Shown piece after piece: positions 1 through 5,092 of a stretch of DNA of 10,640 nucleotides. The DNA is taken from the NCBI GenBank assembly GCA_947645535.1, contig CANSDD010000056.1, positions 1-10,640 of the forward strand, given 5' to 3'. The notes below the pieces were generated by a model. That model ran no database searches. It had not been told where the DNA came from and saw only the letters and a program-made list of their open reading frames with translations. Position numbers and translations under genes: made by a program. The DNA comes from an uncultured Mycoplasmatota bacterium (lineage in GTDB: Bacteria > Bacillota_I > Bacilli_A > RF39 > UBA660). Position 1 is the stretch's first letter; every line of letters starts with the position of its first letter.

Positions 1-99
1 AAAAGTAATGGAGTAATTCGCCACGAAACAGTTGGTTTTAAAGACACAGGAAAAGCAATAAGACCAGTAATCACAATTGATAAATCATTAATTAAATAA
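1..99 (+). CDS. C-terminal end of a truncated gene, possibly DUF6273-like
   Basis: This frame is open from the first base to a TAA at 97-99, while the other two forward frames stop almost at once, so this is the 3' end of a gene that begins outside the window. The 32 residues visible include the run IRPVITI close to the C-terminus. Proteins with DUF6273 (often secreted or surface-exposed in clostridia) commonly finish with a similar G-x-RPV-x-x-I/L pattern, so that family is a guess from one short motif. A hairpin 10 bases downstream would end its transcript. It may be cargo of the mobile element or an upstream flanking gene; the window cannot decide. Confidence 0.5.
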   Translation, partial: KSNGVIRHETVGFKDTGKAIRPVITIDKSLIK

Positions 100-109
100 T
101 TAAAACAAG

Positions 110-155
110 AAGTAGTATTTATAAATATTTTAATAATAGATACTACTTTTATTTT
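110..155 (+). terminator. Probable rho-independent terminator
   Basis: A perfect 9-bp stem, AAGTAGTAT (110-118) with ATACTACTT (140-148), encloses a 21-base A/T-rich loop and is followed by a T-rich tail. It lies just after the stop codon at 97-99. The long loop and low-GC stem make it a modest terminator. Confidence 0.5.
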
Positions 156-176
156 ATAGTTAAAAGGAGTAATTTT

Positions 177-422
177 ATGTTAGAAAAAATATTTAAAATT
201 TTAGGAGTAGTTGGTTGTATTGCAATTTTCATAATGTCCTTTATAATACCTAAAAATCCATTTGAAATGATACAAACCCCAACTTCTTCTTATCCATATT
301 TTTTATCTATAATAATTATTGGTAGTATTTTATATTTACTCATCTTATATGGCATTTATACATTAATAAATAAAATATATATAAAATATCTTAATAGAAG
401 AAATAAAGTAAGAGTAAAATAA
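177..422 (+). CDS. Small membrane protein, two predicted TM helices, unknown function
   Basis: This encodes an 81-aa protein of unrecognised family. An AGGAG at 165-169 lies seven bases before the ATG and supports this start. Two hydrophobic stretches are visible, at about residues 7-24 and 43-66, separated by a short polar loop containing several prolines. The C-terminal 15 residues are strongly basic (K/R-rich). By the positive-inside rule, both termini would be cytoplasmic. It is bounded by a terminator on each side, so it is probably monocistronic. No catalytic motif can be seen. It might be a superinfection, immunity or cargo protein of the element, but nothing in the sequence shows that. 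Confidence 0.7.
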   Translation: MLEKIFKILGVVGCIAIFIMSFIIPKNPFEMIQTPTSSYPYFLSIIIIGSILYLLILYGIYTLINKIYIKYLNRRNKVRVK

Positions 423-460
423 TTTTAGATCATAATTAATTGTTCTAAAATTATTTTTTT
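418..460 (+). terminator. Rho-independent terminator after the membrane-protein gene
   Basis: A perfect 12-bp stem (418-429 with 444-455) encloses a 14-base loop and runs into a continuous T tract to 460. The left arm overlaps the TAA stop codon at 420-422. The flanking A tract also suggests possible activity on the opposite strand. Confidence 0.75.
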
Positions 461-489
461 GTTTAGATATATGTAATAATGGCAAAAAA

Positions 490-498
490 TGGTATAAT
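490..498 (+). promoter_or_regulatory. Extended -10 promoter of the XRE regulator gene
   Basis: TGGTATAAT matches the extended -10 form (TGn plus a perfect TATAAT at 493-498). No good -35 is present at the expected distance, which is usual for extended -10 promoters. The start site would fall near 505, almost on the AGGAGG at 505-510, so the leader would be very short. Confidence 0.55.
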
Positions 499-516
499 TT
501 AGGTAGGAGGCAATTT

Positions 517-981
517 ATGACAGAGGATGAAAAAAGAGAACAACAAAAAATTAAAAAAGAGGAAGAAGAAATAAATAAAATTGTGGCAAGTTTTGATGAA
601 AATTTTAAACATTCAAAACATTATCATCCAACTTATAAAAGTATTTTTATTAAAATAATGAAAGATAAAGAAATAACAGAAGAATTATTTTGTGATTTAC
701 TTGGTTTAAGTCCGAGAACTTATAAAAGATATTGTGACTGTGAAAATGACCCAAGTTTAAAGACTTTAACTGCTTTTTGTGTGGTATTCGAGGTTGATTT
801 CAATAATTTTATAGATTTATTAAGAGCTGGTGGCTATGGAATAGACTTTTCAAATAAAACCCAATATGCTTATACATATCTTATACAAAAATGTAGTGGA
901 AAAACAACAAAATTTTGTAATAGAGTTTTAGAAGAATTAGGAATTCCTAAAAAAGATTGGCTTAAAGAACCTGAAATATAA
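517..981 (+). CDS. XRE-family (Cro/C1-type) HTH transcriptional regulator
   Basis: This is a 154-aa predicted DNA-binding protein. AGGAGG at 505-510, six bases upstream, supports the ATG at 517. Residues 1-25 are highly charged and probably helical. Residues about 45-95 fit an XRE helix-turn-helix: a helix, then ELFCDLLGLSPRTYKRYCDC as the turn and recognition helix, then KTLTAFCVVFEV, as in the third and fourth helices of Cro/C1 folds. The remaining ~55 residues are not recognised. It sits upstream of the replication and transfer operon, the usual place for an element's master repressor. Two copies of a GACAACCCTTG box between it and the next gene could be its operators; that is inference. 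Confidence 0.75.
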   Translation: MTEDEKREQQKIKKEEEEINKIVASFDENFKHSKHYHPTYKSIFIKIMKDKEITEELFCDLLGLSPRTYKRYCDCENDPSLKTLTAFCVVFEVDFNNFIDLLRAGGYGIDFSNKTQYAYTYLIQKCSGKTTKFCNRVLEELGIPKKDWLKEPEI

Positions 982-994
982 AGAAAAAATCAAA

Positions 995-1009
995 TGACAA
1001 CCCTTGTCA
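995..1009. promoter_or_regulatory. Dyad TGACAA-CCC-TTGTCA, candidate operator
   Basis: A perfect 6-bp inverted repeat with a 3-base spacer lies 14 bases after the XRE stop codon. Its core GACAACCCTTG recurs at 1068-1078, and AAATGACAACC recurs inverted at 4785-4795. A transcription-factor site is a reasonable reading; there is no direct evidence for the protein that binds it. Confidence 0.35.
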
Positions 1010-1027
1010 CTATTTTATAAAATATAT

Positions 1028-1055
1028 CCTAAAATTAATCATTTTAGGTTTTTTT
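1028..1055 (+). terminator. Rho-independent terminator of the XRE gene
   Basis: The stem CCTAAAAT (1028-1035) pairs perfectly with ATTTTAGG (1041-1048) around a 5-base loop and is followed by seven T residues (1049-1055). It separates the regulator from the downstream operon. Confidence 0.8.
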
Positions 1056-1067
1056 ATGCTCTTTTTA

Positions 1068-1078
1068 GACAACCCTTG
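1068..1078 (+). repeat. Second copy of the GACAACCCTTG box
   Basis: This exactly repeats positions 996-1006 at 72-base spacing. Here the dyad is incomplete: the right half reads TTGCTT instead of TTGTCA. It lies just upstream of the presumed -35 region of the next operon, a typical operator position. Confidence 0.35.
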
Positions 1079-1079
1079 C

Positions 1080-1110
1080 TTCGACTTTAAAATAAAACTA
1101 TGGTTATAAT
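1080..1110 (+). promoter_or_regulatory. Probable promoter of the replication/transfer operon
   Basis: A perfect TATAAT lies at 1105-1110, with only a weak -35 candidate (TTCGAC at 1080-1085, spacer 19). Transcription would start near 1117, just before the AAGGAGGG at 1119-1126. The in-frame upstream ATG at 1100 lies before this start site, so it is not used. Confidence 0.45.
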
Positions 1111-1132
1111 GTTTCACGAAGGAGGGATAACT

Positions 1133-1456
1133 ATGGATTTCAAAGTTAATGATATCGTTGTAGATTTCACAGCAACATTTGGTAAGAACTTCACACTAGT
1201 TGATATTTTACAAAAACCTGTTTTTAAAGATGGTATTAGAACTGATGAAGTAGTTAACGTTTATAACGTGGTTTGCTTGGATAAGAAGCTAAAACACCTT
1301 AACGTTAAAATTATGGGTAGTCAAAAAGTACCAACTCCACAAGATGGCGAATTTGTAAATGTTAGTTTAGTTGGTGCAGTTGCAAGACCTTATGTGATGA
1401 ATAATCAACTTGGCTTCTCTGTAGTAGCAGATGATATTAAAGTAATTAAAGATTAA
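1133..1456 (+). CDS. DUF961-like small protein of Tn916-type elements (tentative)
   Basis: A 107-aa protein follows a strong AAGGAGGG with six-base spacing, which selects the ATG at 1133 over one at 1100 that lies inside the promoter. It has no membrane segment and looks beta-rich. Features include an ATFGKNF segment near residues 14-20 and, near the C-terminus, ARPYVM (84-89) and a GFSVVADDI run (94-102). DUF961 proteins (Tn916 Orf22/Orf23, YdcP) have a comparable TFG start and an ADD-I ending and sit directly ahead of FtsK and Rep genes, as here. An OB-fold single-stranded-DNA-binding protein is the main alternative and would suit a rolling-circle element. The assignment rests on weak motif similarity plus gene order. 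Confidence 0.5.
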   Translation: MDFKVNDIVVDFTATFGKNFTLVDILQKPVFKDGIRTDEVVNVYNVVCLDKKLKHLNVKIMGSQKVPTPQDGEFVNVSLVGAVARPYVMNNQLGFSVVADDIKVIKD

Positions 1457-1490
1457 GAGAGCTTAAATGCTCTCCCCTCATAAGAGGGAG
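1457..1490 (+). promoter_or_regulatory. Two overlapping, mutually exclusive RNA hairpins
   Basis: GAGAGC (1457-1462) pairs with GCTCTC (1469-1474). CTCCCCTC (1472-1479) pairs, with one bulged C, with GAGGGAG (1484-1490) around an ATAA loop. The arms share 1472-1474, so both cannot form fully at once. No T tract follows, so this is not a simple terminator. It may control or process the operon mRNA. Confidence 0.4.
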
Positions 1491-1493
1491 AAT

Positions 1494-1509
1494 AGGAGTA
1501 ATGATATAA
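1494..1509 (+). promoter_or_regulatory. RBS serving a two-codon ORF just before the next gene
   Basis: AGGAG (1494-1498) is close to an ATG at 1501 that begins ATG-ATA-TAA, a two-codon frame ending one base before the ATG of the 1511 gene. The 1511 ATG is 12 bases from AGGAG, longer than usual. Translation of the 165-aa protein may therefore depend on relaxed spacing or on reinitiation. Confidence 0.3.
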
Positions 1510-1510
1510 A

Positions 1511-2008
1511 ATGATTAAAAATATAAGAGGGCTTCAAAAAGAAGAAGCTGTAAAGAGGTTAGATATTTTAACCAAAAAGTTTGATTTAAAATCAAATATA
1601 CTAAAAGATTTTAAAATGGATAAGATAAGTTTATCTATTAACAAATATCTTACAACTATAGAAAACAATTCTACATTTAGAAATATTATAGATATACACG
1701 AACAACAAAACAACTCACTAGCTTATTATGGAATTGTGTTTAAAGCTTTTGATATGTTGATGTTTGCTATTTTAACAATTAGTCCAAATATAGAAGACTG
1801 GGAAAATGAAAGAGAATTATTAAATAAATATGAAAATTTTATATGTTTAAGTGGTTATGCTTATAATTTGGATATTTTAAATAAGTGTACTGAATTTGTA
1901 AATATGGTTATAACAAGTGAAGATGGAACTTTAATTTTTGAGGATGGTTTAGTAAAACTTCCTATTATACAAGATATTAAAAAAAATATGGATAAGGAGA
2001 ATATTTAA
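1511..2008 (+). CDS. Hypothetical protein, 165 aa, mobile-element operon
   Basis: I do not recognise the family. The protein is predicted mostly alpha-helical. Residues 1-50 are basic and amphipathic. A hydrophobic run near residues 70-92 (around AYYGIVFKAFDMLMFAILTI) could be one membrane helix but also reads as a buried core helix, and the C-terminus is charged. There is no signal peptide and no catalytic signature. The gene lies between the DUF961-like gene and the TPR-like gene. Its stop codon overlaps the next start by one base (TAATG), so the two are translationally coupled. It presumably serves replication or transfer, by context only. The start follows AGGAG at 12-base spacing with an intervening two-codon ORF. 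Confidence 0.65.
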   Translation: MIKNIRGLQKEEAVKRLDILTKKFDLKSNILKDFKMDKISLSINKYLTTIENNSTFRNIIDIHEQQNNSLAYYGIVFKAFDMLMFAILTISPNIEDWENERELLNKYENFICLSGYAYNLDILNKCTEFVNMVITSEDGTLIFEDGLVKLPIIQDIKKNMDKENI

Positions 2009-2352
2009 TGAGAAAAAAATTTGAGGAATTTGAGGAAATAGAAGATTTAGGAGAAACAAGAAGAAAACTTTTTAAAGAAGCTGAAAAGTATAGAAAAAAT
2101 GGAGAATTAGACAAAGCTATTGCTAATTATGATAAAGTTTTAAAAATTGGTGAACGTGTAAAAGATTACTCTAGGCATTATGATGGATATTTAGGGATGT
2201 ATCTTGCTTGGGCTAGTTATTTAAAATGGAGTATTGATGTTTTAGAGGATATATCAAAAATGGTATTAATATATGCACCAAAAGAAGCAGAATACAAAGA
2301 CATTTGGGTTAATAATTTTGATGAAGATAAAAAAGAGGTATCTAATGAGTGA
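2008..2352 (+). CDS. Small TPR-like helical protein, 114 aa
   Basis: The start codon overlaps the preceding stop by one base, and the last eight bases overlap the start of the FtsK gene, so the three genes form a coupled unit. Residues about 22-56 match a tetratricopeptide helix pair, with the spacing of EAEKYRKNGELDKAIANYDK followed by a second helix. Residues 57-92 may be a second, degenerate repeat. The protein has acidic ends, no transmembrane segment and no enzyme motif. TPR proteins are usually protein-binding adaptors. Position directly before the coupling ATPase makes an accessory or adaptor role for the FtsK/TcpA protein a reasonable inference. Confidence 0.6.
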   Translation: MRKKFEEFEEIEDLGETRRKLFKEAEKYRKNGELDKAIANYDKVLKIGERVKDYSRHYDGYLGMYLAWASYLKWSIDVLEDISKMVLIYAPKEAEYKDIWVNNFDEDKKEVSNE

Positions 2353-3766
2353 TGATAATAAGAAACAAGATAAAACAATTACTTTAAAGCAATATTTATA
2401 TATCACTAGTAGTCAATTATTGAACCCTATAAATGATGTGGTATTGGGAGTTAGTACACTTTCAATACCATATCTTAACTCAAAAATATGTAATATAAAA
2501 CCTTTTATAGATGGTAATAATGTAATTAATATTTTTAAAAAAATATTACAGCTAGAGAATACCCCTATTATAAAAGACATTTCTTTAAGTCTTGTTGCTA
2601 GCTCTATCCCTTTTTGCATATTAGCAATAACCATATTAAGACCTTATGACCTAAATAAAAAAGCTAAAGACTGCAAAAATTTAGAAATAACAGATAATGG
2701 AAAGAAAGATGGCAATACCATAATACCTATAAGAAGTACAATATCATTTAAAGACCCTAGATTAAAGAAGATTATTTGTTATAGTAATGGAGTTTTAGCA
2801 GATGATTTTAAAGTTGGAGATAAGTTGCAAAGACTATCTCGCAAATGGAAAAGATTTGTTATAGATGTAAAAGATTACAAAGAAGATAAATTGATAATCT
2901 ATTATAGAAGACATAGAAGTAATAAAATGTTATTTTGGGAAAATGGGTATTTATCTAAAAATGATTTTGAATTAGTATTAGGAGAAGATAGTATTGGTAA
3001 TAAAGAATTAGTAAATTTATCAAAAAATCCCCACCTAATTATTTCTTCTAATAGTGGTGGGGGCAAAACAACGTTATTTAAATGTATTCTAATGCAAAGC
3101 TATTTAAAGGGAGCTTTGTGTTTAATCATAGATATGAAAGGTTTATTGGACTTTAGTAAAGGATGGCAAAACTTAAAAAATTGTAAATTAATTGATAATG
3201 TTAATGATTTATATGATGTATTAGAAAATAATATTATGGTTGAAGCTGAACGAAGAAAAAACTTACTAAATAAATATTGTTGTCAAGATATTGAGGAGTT
3301 TAATTTTAAAATAGAAAATAAAGAAATTGAAGAAGAAAAACTACAAAGAATTGTTATAGGTCTTGATGAAGCTTCACAAGTGTTCTCAAAAGCAAGAAAT
3401 AAAAAGATAGAGGAACAATTAAATATCATAAGAGAAGATTTTGAGAAAATTACAGAATTATTTAGAGCTGTTGGTATCCATCTAATTATTAGTACACAAG
3501 TCCCAAGCTCTCAAGTATTAAGTGAAAAGATTAGGCATAATTGCGATTTTAGAGTATGTGGTAGAGCTAATAGGATATTAAGTAGTATTGTTATAGATAG
3601 TGAAGAAGCTTCTAAAATACCTAAAAGTTCAAGAGGTCAATTTATTACAAATGAGGGTAAAAAATTTCAAGGTTATATTTTTTATGAGAAAGATGTTTTT
3701 GATGAGTTGAAGCAAGTAAACAACAAAAACTATAAATTGCATTTAGGTATTAAGAAAAATAAGTAA
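2345..3766 (+). CDS. FtsK/TcpA-type DNA-translocating coupling ATPase
   Basis: This 473-aa protein belongs to the FtsK/HerA class used by Tn916-like elements (Orf21) and TcpA plasmids to deliver DNA to the transfer machinery at the membrane. The ATG at 2345, preceded by GAGGT, is preferred over an in-frame ATG at 2273 that lies inside the TPR gene. The N-terminal 100 residues carry hydrophobic segments (about 30-45 and 82-98) that would anchor it. The Walker A motif is SSNSGGGKTT at 234-243. An IIDMKG strand follows at 261-266, Walker B is IVIGLDEAS at 336-344 (D341/E342), and an STQVPSS sensor-like motif lies at 383-389. It is shorter than chromosomal FtsK/SpoIIIE and lacks their long linker and gamma domain. 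It lies directly upstream of rep. Confidence 0.88.
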   Translation: MSDDNKKQDKTITLKQYLYITSSQLLNPINDVVLGVSTLSIPYLNSKICNIKPFIDGNNVINIFKKILQLENTPIIKDISLSLVASSIPFCILAITILRPYDLNKKAKDCKNLEITDNGKKDGNTIIPIRSTISFKDPRLKKIICYSNGVLADDFKVGDKLQRLSRKWKRFVIDVKDYKEDKLIIYYRRHRSNKMLFWENGYLSKNDFELVLGEDSIGNKELVNLSKNPHLIISSNSGGGKTTLFKCILMQSYLKGALCLIIDMKGLLDFSKGWQNLKNCKLIDNVNDLYDVLENNIMVEAERRKNLLNKYCCQDIEEFNFKIENKEIEEEKLQRIVIGLDEASQVFSKARNKKIEEQLNIIREDFEKITELFRAVGIHLIISTQVPSSQVLSEKIRHNCDFRVCGRANRILSSIVIDSEEASKIPKSSRGQFITNEGKKFQGYIFYEKDVFDELKQVNNKNYKLHLGIKKNK

Positions 3767-3794
3767 AATATGTTATGTGTTAAAAATTAAGTTA

Positions 3795-3831
3795 TCGTGG
3801 TCGCATGGCGATTAGCCAATGCGATCCACGA
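3795..3831. repeat. Long extended hairpin at the start of rep
   Basis: TCGTGGTCGCAT (3795-3806) pairs with ATGCGA (3819-3824) and CCACGA (3826-3831), with a single bulged T. An inner GGC (3807-3809) pairs with GCC (3815-3817) around a GATTA loop. The total is 15 bp in 37 bases, notably G+C-rich for this window. It surrounds the rep ATG at 3805 and lies nine bases before a phiX-like nick sequence. There is no T tract, so it is better read as a Rep-binding or origin structure than as a terminator. Confidence 0.6.
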
Positions 3832-4761
3832 CTTGACTTGATATCTTATAACACAAAAACATATATATCTACTTTGAAAATAGAAAGACTGAAAAATAAC
3901 CCTAAAATAAATCTAAATGCAGATAGTGAAGTTGTGGTTGTTGAAACTGGTAATCAAACAGAGATAAAATACTCTATCAATAATACTGGTGGTTATATAC
4001 GTAAAATCTCAAAAGACTTTTACTATGACATAAGAAGTGGCGAAGTAAAAGAATATAACCATAGTGCGACATCAAGAAAAGACAATAAGTCAAGCATTAA
4101 GAGGACTATGTCTAATCTGCGAAAGCTTATAAATACAAACATCACAGATTATAAAAAAGTTATATTCGTGACTTTGACATATAAGGAAAATATGACAGAC
4201 CCTAAACAGCTTTATAATGATGTTCGCAAGTTCCACCAAAAACTAAAAATTTACTTAAAAAAGAATAATCTACCTTTTGATTTTGGTTATATTTCTGCGA
4301 CTGAATGTCAAGCTCGTGGAGCATTCCATCAGCATAATTTATATTTCTTCAATACTACTGCTCCATACATCCCAAATGATAAATTACAAGAGCTTTGGGG
4401 TAAGGGTTTTACTAAAACTAAATCACTTAAAAATGTTGATGATATAGGGATGTATTTAACAGCTTATCTAACAGATTTAGACTTGAGCGAGGATATAGAA
4501 AAGCTAACAGGTAAAAAGGTTGATAAAGCGATTTTAAAGGGTGCTAGAATAGGGCTAATACCAAAAAATTTTAAAATTTTTAGATGTAGTAAAGTTAAAC
4601 GACCCAATGTATATAAAACTACTGAAGCAGAAGCACAACAAAAAGTTAATAATTCTGTTCTAACATATGAGAAAACACTTCGTATATCCAACTATGAGGG
4701 CAAAACAATAAATATTATAAATTATAGAAACTATAATCGTATCTCAAAAAAGAAAAAATAA
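3805..4761 (+). CDS. HUH rolling-circle replication initiator (Rep)
   Basis: This 318-aa protein resembles the replication-associated ORF2/G2P group of HUH endonucleases, which nick one DNA strand and become covalently attached through tyrosine. Motif I is FVTLTY at 121-126. Motif II is GAFHQHNLYF at 172-181, with metal-binding H175 and H177. E167 may be a further ligand. Motif III is YLTAY at 217-221, a two-tyrosine YxxxY arrangement like phiX174 gpA (Y217, Y221). The gene follows the FtsK gene by 38 bases. No ribosome-binding site precedes the ATG at 3805, and that ATG lies inside a hairpin. The true start may be an in-frame TTG (3838 or 3874), or translation may be structure-dependent. It could initiate replication, act as a relaxase for mobilisation, or both. 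Confidence 0.85.
   Translation: MAISQCDPRLDLISYNTKTYISTLKIERLKNNPKINLNADSEVVVVETGNQTEIKYSINNTGGYIRKISKDFYYDIRSGEVKEYNHSATSRKDNKSSIKRTMSNLRKLINTNITDYKKVIFVTLTYKENMTDPKQLYNDVRKFHQKLKIYLKKNNLPFDFGYISATECQARGAFHQHNLYFFNTTAPYIPNDKLQELWGKGFTKTKSLKNVDDIGMYLTAYLTDLDLSEDIEKLTGKKVDKAILKGARIGLIPKNFKIFRCSKVKRPNVYKTTEAEAQQKVNNSVLTYEKTLRISNYEGKTINIINYRNYNRISKKKK
3832..3854 (+). other. Candidate rolling-circle double-strand origin (phiX174-like nick site)
   Basis: The stretch contains ACTTGATAT, then three bases, then ATAACAC. The phiX174 plus-strand origin reads ACTTGATATTAATAACAC, and the pC194/pUB110 plasmid nick region also contains CTTGATA. By analogy, cleavage would fall between G3840 and A3841. It lies inside the 5' end of rep, as the phiX origin lies inside gene A, and directly after a strong hairpin. 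The match is seen in the sequence; the function is inference. Confidence 0.6.
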
Positions 4762-4783
4762 CTTATAAATCTTGAGGAAGGAA

Positions 4784-4795
4784 AGGTTGTCATTT
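4784..4795 (-). repeat. Inverted copy of the AAATGACAACC box
   Basis: Read on the minus strand, this is AAATGACAACCT, matching 11 bases of 992-1002. It lies between rep and the recombinase module. It may be another binding site for the element's regulator, or chance in an A/T-rich background. Confidence 0.25.
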
Positions 4796-4814
4796 TTTTA
4801 AGGAGTGATGACTG

Positions 4815-4895
4815 ATGATAAATAAGTTAAAAATTTTCATAATAAAAAATCTAATCACATATTTTTCTATAGAGGGGTTGCTCTATGGAAAATAA
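4815..4895 (+). CDS. Possible 26-aa leader peptide
   Basis: A short frame preceded by AAGGAG (4799-4804, spacing 10) encodes a basic, hydrophobic peptide. It ends 11 bases inside the next small gene, in a different frame. A five-codon frame starting at 4808 competes for the same ribosome-binding site. No family is recognised. If translated it may couple to the 42-aa gene; it could equally be untranslated leader. Confidence 0.2.
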   Translation: MINKLKIFIIKNLITYFSIEGLLYGK

Positions 4896-5013
4896 AGAGA
4901 TAGTTATTACAAATGAGATAGTTACTAATGCAGAAACAGAGGAAGACTTAATAAAAATATTTAATGAAAAGTTAGCAACTATCATTTTACATTTAGAAAC
5001 AAATAAGGGTTAG
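4885..5013 (+). CDS. Small acidic protein (42 aa) preceding the serine recombinase
   Basis: GAGGGG at 4872-4877, about seven bases upstream, precedes this ATG. The product is acidic at its N-terminus, followed by a helical segment around DLIKIFNEKLATIILHLE (residues 21-38). Many Firmicute integrative elements carry a tiny helical protein immediately upstream of their large serine recombinase (TnpW and similar). Position, size and composition agree, but the sequence is too short to assign a family. Possible roles are a recombination directionality factor or an accessory binding protein; that is inference. The recombinase promoter begins three bases after its stop codon. Confidence 0.5.
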   Translation: MENKEIVITNEIVTNAETEEDLIKIFNEKLATIILHLETNKG

Positions 5014-5016
5014 AGG

Positions 5017-5045
5017 TTGAGATAATGCGAGGAATACGTTATAAT
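5017..5045 (+). promoter_or_regulatory. Promoter of the serine recombinase gene
   Basis: TTGAGA (5017-5022, five of six matches to the -35 consensus) is separated by exactly 17 bases from a perfect TATAAT (5040-5045). Transcription would start near 5052, giving a leader of about 40 bases to the ATG at 5093. This is the best sigma-A-type promoter in the window, so the recombinase can be expressed independently of the rep operon. Confidence 0.75.
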
Positions 5046-5092
5046 ATGGATGTATTATTTAGACCTCAACTTTTTATTATTGGAGGAATAAT

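Noticed and set aside
1100..1132. An alternative ATG for the DUF961-like gene, 11 codons upstream.
   Set aside because: It lies upstream of the probable transcription start and has no ribosome-binding site. AAGGAGGG is ideally placed for 1133.
2273..2344. An upstream in-frame ATG would extend the FtsK protein by 24 residues.
   Set aside because: It lies inside the TPR gene without a ribosome-binding site. The ATG at 2345 has GAGGT upstream and gives a typical coupled overlap.
2413..2634. Minus-strand frames of 70-92 codons opposite the FtsK, Rep, recombinase and ParB-like genes (this is one example).
   Set aside because: They lie wholly within strong + strand genes, resemble no family, and are expected by chance in A/T-rich coding DNA.
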